Shown one piece after another: positions 6,749-8,695 of a stretch of DNA of 8,695 bases (positions are counted from its first letter, which is position 1; each line of letters begins with the position of its first letter). The DNA lies in contig JALWQN010000140.1 of NCBI GenBank assembly GCA_027083115.1, positions 2,875 to 11,569 of the forward strand, in the 5' to 3' direction. The DNA is from Desulfurococcales archaeon (GTDB lineage: Archaea; Thermoproteota; Thermoprotei_A; Sulfolobales; NBVN01). The translations under genes and the position numbers were made by a program. The notes under the pieces were generated by a model that had not been told where the DNA came from, made no database searches, and saw only the letters and a program-made list of their open reading frames with translations.

Positions 6749-6858
6749 ACCACTATAAGGCCTTCACCAGACTCAACACCCCTTACGAGCAGCCTAAGCT
6801 CCTCCTCTCTATCGTAGAAGTCATTACGGCTGAGCTTAGGTCTCCTATCAAACAGCAT
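6706..6858 (-). pseudogene. Truncated archaeal P-loop ATPase, N-terminal fragment only
   Basis: Reading the minus strand from the ATG at 6858 gives 50 residues: MLFDRRPKLSRNDFYDREEE, then LRLLVRGVESGEGLIVVYGL and RRLGKTSLKA, then TAG. This is the characteristic opening of the archaeal ATPase family (PF01637-like, often written MLFDxRPKxxRxDFFDREEEL...GLRRxGKTSL). These proteins are usually about 350 residues or more, so nearly everything after the Walker A motif is missing: no Walker B, sensor or C-terminal winged helix. None of the three frames after the TAG resembles the rest of the family, so this is a deletion or recombination scar and not a simple nonsense mutation. Coding similarity up to GKTSL is well preserved, suggesting a fairly recent event. 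Confidence 0.8.
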
Positions 6859-6924
6859 ATCTAATACACCTAATTAGTAATAGAGTCAACTACTTGTGTT
6901 GCGATAACTCCAACATAGGCATAA

Positions 6925-6967
6925 GGCAATCACGGGAGGTATAGGGTATACGAGATAGTTGATTGCC
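6925..6967. repeat. Nested inverted repeat between the ATPase fragment and the PIN toxin gene
   Basis: GGCAATCA (6925-6932) pairs perfectly with TGATTGCC (6960-6967). Inside the loop, GTATA (6939-6943) pairs with TATAC (6947-6951) around GGG. Together they can form a two-tier hairpin on either strand. It lies about ten bases past the toxin stop codon, so on the minus strand it could end or stabilise the vapBC mRNA. It could also be a remnant of the recombination that left the ATPase scar. The rest of 6859-6977 shows nothing else I can name. Confidence 0.45.
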
Positions 6968-6977
6968 GAGGGATTAT

Positions 6978-7475
6978 TTATTTTGTCATAGCCTTCCTCC
7001 ACCCTTCATATTCTTTAGGTGATACTACTTGTAGTTTATTTATTGAGGCTGTGTATCCTTCCTTTTCCATCTTTTCTAGGATTTTGTCTAGGTTCTTACT
7101 AATCTTGCGCCAATTACTGAGGTCGTTTGTAATTATTACAGGTATTTCGTTCAAAAGCATTAGTGAGGCATGTATTGAGTCATACCTAACATTCACTACT
7201 TCATTTATTATGGCTGCCAGCCTCACTATATCCTCATTTATGTTCAGTAACGTTATTCCTAATGATAGATAATCTTCTGTTGCTCTCCTGGCGACGTGAG
7301 GGTTTATTTTTGAGAGGGAGCCTAGGAGCTCTAAAGCCACTAGGATTGACCCATGAGGTTCATAAGCTCCTCCACCAATACCCTTTAAAATCTCAGTGCA
7401 TAATCCACCATATATTGGATGATGTATTATTGCATAAACATAGATGTTCGTATCGATATACGCCTTAATCCTCAT
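6978..7475 (-). CDS. vapC: PIN-domain ribonuclease toxin (VapC family)
   Basis: A 165-residue PIN-domain protein, the presumed RNase of a VapBC toxin-antitoxin pair. The four acidic residues expected for the metal site are Asp8 in AYIDTNIYVY, Glu49 in LVALELLGSL, Asp99 in VRYDSIHASL and Asp118 in IITNDLSNW, so the active site looks intact. I chose the ATG at 7475 because it puts YIDTN right at the N-terminus, as in other VapC proteins, and because it overlaps the antitoxin stop by 11 bases (ATGAGGATTAA), a usual coupling arrangement. A longer frame from 7523 would add 16 residues that merely reuse antitoxin DNA. The target RNA is not predictable; VapC proteins commonly cut tRNA or rRNA. Confidence 0.9.
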   Translation of the reverse strand: MRIKAYIDTNIYVYAIIHHPIYGGLCTEILKGIGGGAYEPHGSILVALELLGSLSKINPHVARRATEDYLSLGITLLNINEDIVRLAAIINEVVNVRYDSIHASLMLLNEIPVIITNDLSNWRKISKNLDKILEKMEKEGYTASINKLQVVSPKEYEGWRKAMTK

Positions 7476-7704
7476 CCCATGATTCCTCAACAAGCCTAAC
7501 GGCATCAACGTCAATTGACTCACTAATTAAATTAAGCATATCATTAATGGGGTTCCTCCTGCGAGGCACCACAGGCTCCAGAACCACCTTCCCATCCTCA
7601 ACCTTAACCCTTAGAGAATCGCCGATACGAATACCTAGCCTCTCCCTAACCTCCTTAGGCAGTGTTACCTGATACTTCCTTGTAACCTTCACCAAAGCAT
7701 ACAT
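7465..7704 (-). CDS. vapB: AbrB-type antitoxin (VapB family)
   Basis: A 79-residue antitoxin. Residues 3-46 form a swapped-hairpin AbrB DNA-binding domain with the classic pattern VKVTRKYQVTLPKEVRERLG followed by IRIGDSLRVKVEDGKVVLEP. The remaining tail (47-79) starts with a basic PRRR and ends acidic (VRLVEESWDED), suited to wrapping around the toxin. It neutralises the adjacent PIN toxin and, as in other VapBC systems, probably represses its own promoter as a dimer or as a complex with the toxin. It is the first gene of the operon, with a TATA box and a perfect palindrome just upstream. No Shine-Dalgarno sequence is obvious, in keeping with a nearly leaderless transcript. Confidence 0.92.
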   Translation of the reverse strand: MYALVKVTRKYQVTLPKEVRERLGIRIGDSLRVKVEDGKVVLEPVVPRRRNPINDMLNLISESIDVDAVRLVEESWDED

Positions 7705-7714
7705 CCTATCACAA

Positions 7715-7728
7715 GTACTACGTAGTAC
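7715..7728. promoter_or_regulatory. Perfect 14-bp palindrome, candidate vapBC operator
   Basis: GTACTACGTAGTAC is a perfect inverted repeat. It lies 10 bases before the antitoxin ATG and immediately inside the TATA element, over the expected start of transcription. AbrB-type antitoxins bind such two-fold symmetric sites, so this is a good candidate for autoregulation. Binding here would block preinitiation-complex assembly. Confidence 0.6.
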
Positions 7729-7731
7729 ACA

Positions 7732-7750
7732 GCCTAAAAACTTTTTATCC
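7732..7750 (-). promoter_or_regulatory. Core promoter of vapBC
   Basis: On the minus strand the stretch reads GGATAAAAAGTTTTTAGGC, with a TTTTTA box centred near 7737 and a purine-rich, BRE-like GGATAAAAAG just upstream. A start about 26 bases downstream falls near 7711, so the leader would be about 7 bases. If the ATAAAAAG part is the box, the start falls inside the palindrome instead. Confidence 0.5.
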
Positions 7751-7752
7751 TG

Positions 7753-8001
7753 CTAGGGCCTCCACAACCAGTATGACAGAATACATAGGGGACTAAAGGA
7801 TGCAACTAAGCTTCTAGCTTGACACAACACCCAGTCAATAACTCTCGTAAACTCCTAATGCGTGTTGTTCTTCCTCTCCAACCTTCTATTACCCAGCAAC
7901 TCGACAACCTTGCCCAGCTATATCCTGCAACCAGGCAGAAGCTCTAGAGCAGCGAAGAACTTCTTCCTTACTGGGATAAGGTAGTCATATCGCTTCATCA
8001 T
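7753..8001 (-). pseudogene. Possible decayed gene with in-frame TAG codons
   Basis: From the ATG at 8001 (or 7998) the minus strand reads MMKRYDYLIPVRKKFFAALE and LLPGCRI, then TAG (7918-7920). The same frame then gives LGKVVELLGNRRLERKNN, a second TAG (7855-7857), a further 33 codons, and a third TAG at 7753-7755. The first two pieces have a protein-like mix of charged and hydrophobic residues, whereas the last piece looks random. I do not recognise a family. This may be a nonsense-riddled small gene, or chance. The rest of 7741-8119 shows only a tandem GTTAGTAAG pair. Confidence 0.25.
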
Positions 8002-8026
8002 GGTATGATCGATACAGGTGAACTAA

Positions 8027-8044
8027 GTTAGTAAGGTTAGTAAG
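8027..8044. repeat. Tandem 9-bp direct repeat
   Basis: GTTAGTAAG occurs twice head to tail (8027-8035 and 8036-8044). Its complement, CTTACTAAC, resembles the ACTTAC-rich stretches just inside the TATA boxes of the PEBP gene (1691-1704) and the nitroreductase gene (3821-3832). Function unknown. Confidence 0.5.
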
Positions 8045-8119
8045 TATCTCAAGGAACTTATTTACAAGAAAAACCTATACCGATTACCATATAGGGATTT
8101 ACAACTGTAGTTAAAGATT

Positions 8120-8218
8120 CTATCGTTTATTAGGGCAAAATACCGACAATTGTCGGTTTATACCTAATTGTTCAAGCTCGAGATAAACATCCCTTACTAT
8201 TTTCTCTAATCCATACAT
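8120..8218 (-). CDS. Small open reading frame of 32 codons with strong translation signals
   Basis: The minus strand carries AGGTGAG (8223-8229), an excellent archaeal ribosome-binding site, four bases before ATG at 8218, and a TATA-like CTTATATG (8251-8258) placed so that transcription would begin near 8229. The product MYGLEKIVRDVYLELEQLGI followed by NRQLSVFCPNKR begins as an amphipathic helix and then ends at TAG. The short length with such good start signals suggests either a true small protein or the surviving 5' end of a longer gene. No frame downstream of the TAG continues convincingly. I do not recognise a family. A 16-bp palindrome lies within its 3' part. Confidence 0.4.
   Translation of the reverse strand: MYGLEKIVRDVYLELEQLGINRQLSVFCPNKR
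8142..8157. repeat. Perfect 16-bp palindrome
   Basis: ACCGACAATTGTCGGT is fully self-complementary. It may be a binding site for a dimeric regulator, or form a hairpin with a six-pair stem and AATT loop. It is far more GC-rich at its ends than its surroundings, and it lies inside the 3' part of the 32-codon frame, where a conserved operator would not be expected if that frame were a normal gene. Confidence 0.55.
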
Positions 8219-8250
8219 TTTTCTCACCTATGTTGTTTTTCTGCCATGTG

Positions 8251-8258
8251 CATATAAG
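8251..8258 (-). promoter_or_regulatory. TATA-like box for the 32-codon frame
   Basis: On the minus strand CTTATATG is about 26 bases upstream of 8229, just ahead of the ribosome-binding site AGGTGAG. The remaining stretch 8259-8374 shows no gene or clear structure. Confidence 0.4.
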
Positions 8259-8374
8259 CCCTAATCGCTACTGATTCAACCTTTAAAAGATTTGGTCTCT
8301 TATCCAAGTAATTGCTTTATTACCTTAAATCATGCTTATCTGACTCTGAATAGCCTTAGACAATATCATATAGT

Positions 8375-8392
8375 TAAGGATTGTTGTCCTTA
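8375..8392 (-). terminator. Weak hairpin downstream of the surface-protein gene
   Basis: TAAGGA and TCCTTA (8375-8380 and 8387-8392) pair around a six-base loop, 11 bases past the stop codon of the surface-protein gene on the minus strand. CTTTTAG lies between stop and hairpin. T content after the hairpin is modest, so this is at most a weak terminator. Confidence 0.25.
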
Positions 8393-8402
8393 CCTAAAAG
8401 CC

Positions 8403-8695
8403 TTACATTCCCTTCCTTCTTAAGGTGATTATCAAACCCACTATTAGAGCCACCGCTAATGCTGTAATTATTATCATGTTAACTTTTTCATTAGTAGTGG
8501 GGTTCCCCTGAGTTGTCTGTTGCTTAGTTACTGTTATTGTTTTAGTTAGTATTTTGCTTACTGTCTTAGTGTTGTTTATTATTGAGGTTAAGGTATGGGT
8601 ATAGGTTATTGGGATTGTTCTTGTTTTAGTTGTTGTCGCCGTTATGGTATGGTTTATTGTTCTTGTGGTGGTTTCCTTACGTGTTATTGTTTCAG
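8403..8695 (-). CDS. C-terminal part of a membrane-anchored surface protein with a Thr-rich stalk
   Basis: Only the last 96 residues are in view; the gene continues beyond the right edge and its start and main domain are unseen. Residues 1-68 are a low-complexity stalk with 27 threonines, often at every second position (for example TIPITYTHTLT and KTITVT). It has two N-glycosylation sequons, NHT and NNT, and several lysines and arginines. Next comes one hydrophobic membrane segment, about MIIITALAVALIVGLIITL at 73-91, and then a positively charged end, RRKGM. This is the usual cell-surface anchor of archaeal S-layer-associated proteins and of extracellular solute-binding proteins or proteases, with the stalk crossing the pseudo-periplasm and probably glycosylated. 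The stop is TAA. What the exported domain does cannot be judged from this piece. Confidence 0.85.
   Translation of the reverse strand, partial: ETITRKETTTRTINHTITATTTKTRTIPITYTHTLTSIINNTKTVSKILTKTITVTKQQTTQGNPTTNEKVNMIIITALAVALIVGLIITLRRKGM

Noticed and set aside
6925..6967. tRNA-like fold for the nested hairpin
   Set aside because: The stem lengths and loop do not give D, anticodon and T arms, and no TTCGA or CCA-type end is present.
7051..7468. Two plus-strand open frames (7051-7272 and 7262-7468)
   Set aside because: They are antisense to the intact PIN toxin gene, have no recognisable domain and look like mirror frames.
7476..7523. Longer PIN toxin starting at 7523
   Set aside because: The extra 16 residues come from antitoxin DNA in another frame and are not part of the PIN fold; the ATG at 7475 gives the normal N-terminus.
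7995..8001. C/D box RNA, from a box C match ATGATGA on the minus strand
   Set aside because: No box D (CTGA) lies at the required distance, and no C'/D' pair is visible.
6859..8402. Complete insertion sequence or CRISPR array in the accessory region
   Set aside because: No transposase frame, no matching long terminal repeats with target duplications, and no regularly spaced repeats.

Overview
The window looks like a piece of a hyperthermophilic archaeal chromosome, most likely Thermoproteota (Crenarchaeota-like). Four things suggest this: the archaea-specific DNA-repair family Nre, an archaeal-type Elp3, TATA-box core promoters lying about 25 bases from start codons (leaderless or nearly so), and a VapBC pair with a fragment of an archaeal P-loop ATPase beside it. 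DNA is moderately AT-rich, arginine is mostly AGG/AGA, and TTG starts are common. I cannot place it to genus.

Left part (1-5824 and on to about 6617): a compact housekeeping block. It opens with the 3' part of elp3 (tRNA wobble-uridine modification), which converges on a membrane-anchored PEBP/YbhB-family protein on the minus strand. Divergent from the PEBP gene is a DUF89/ARMT1-like metal-dependent phosphatase. Then come, all on the plus strand, a one-component regulator with a ModE-type helix-turn-helix fused to a periplasmic-binding-protein-like sensor domain, an FMN nitroreductase, the Nre DNA-repair protein, and a SplB-like radical SAM enzyme. The nre and radical SAM reading frames overlap. 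The Shine-Dalgarno sequence of the second lies in the codons for the PCNA-interaction-like tail of the first, so the two are probably co-translated and may work together.

Middle part (6618-7740): an accessory segment. It holds an antisense 50-codon remnant of an archaeal ATPase that stops just after the Walker A motif, a nested inverted repeat, and a VapBC toxin-antitoxin operon on the minus strand (AbrB-type antitoxin, PIN toxin, genes overlapping by 11 bases). A perfect 14-bp palindrome in the vapBC promoter is a good candidate for the autoregulatory operator.

Right part (7741-8695): about 660 bases without a long gene. It contains a frame broken only by TAG codons, a perfect 16-bp palindrome, and a 32-codon reading frame with a TATA box and a strong ribosome-binding site; it reads like a decayed or reshuffled region. 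The window closes with the C-terminal end of a minus-strand surface protein that has a threonine-rich stalk and a membrane anchor.

The best leads are the overlapping nre/radical SAM pair, the vapBC operator, the ATPase scar, and the small gene with its palindrome. I see no CRISPR array, tRNA or rRNA, and no complete insertion sequence.
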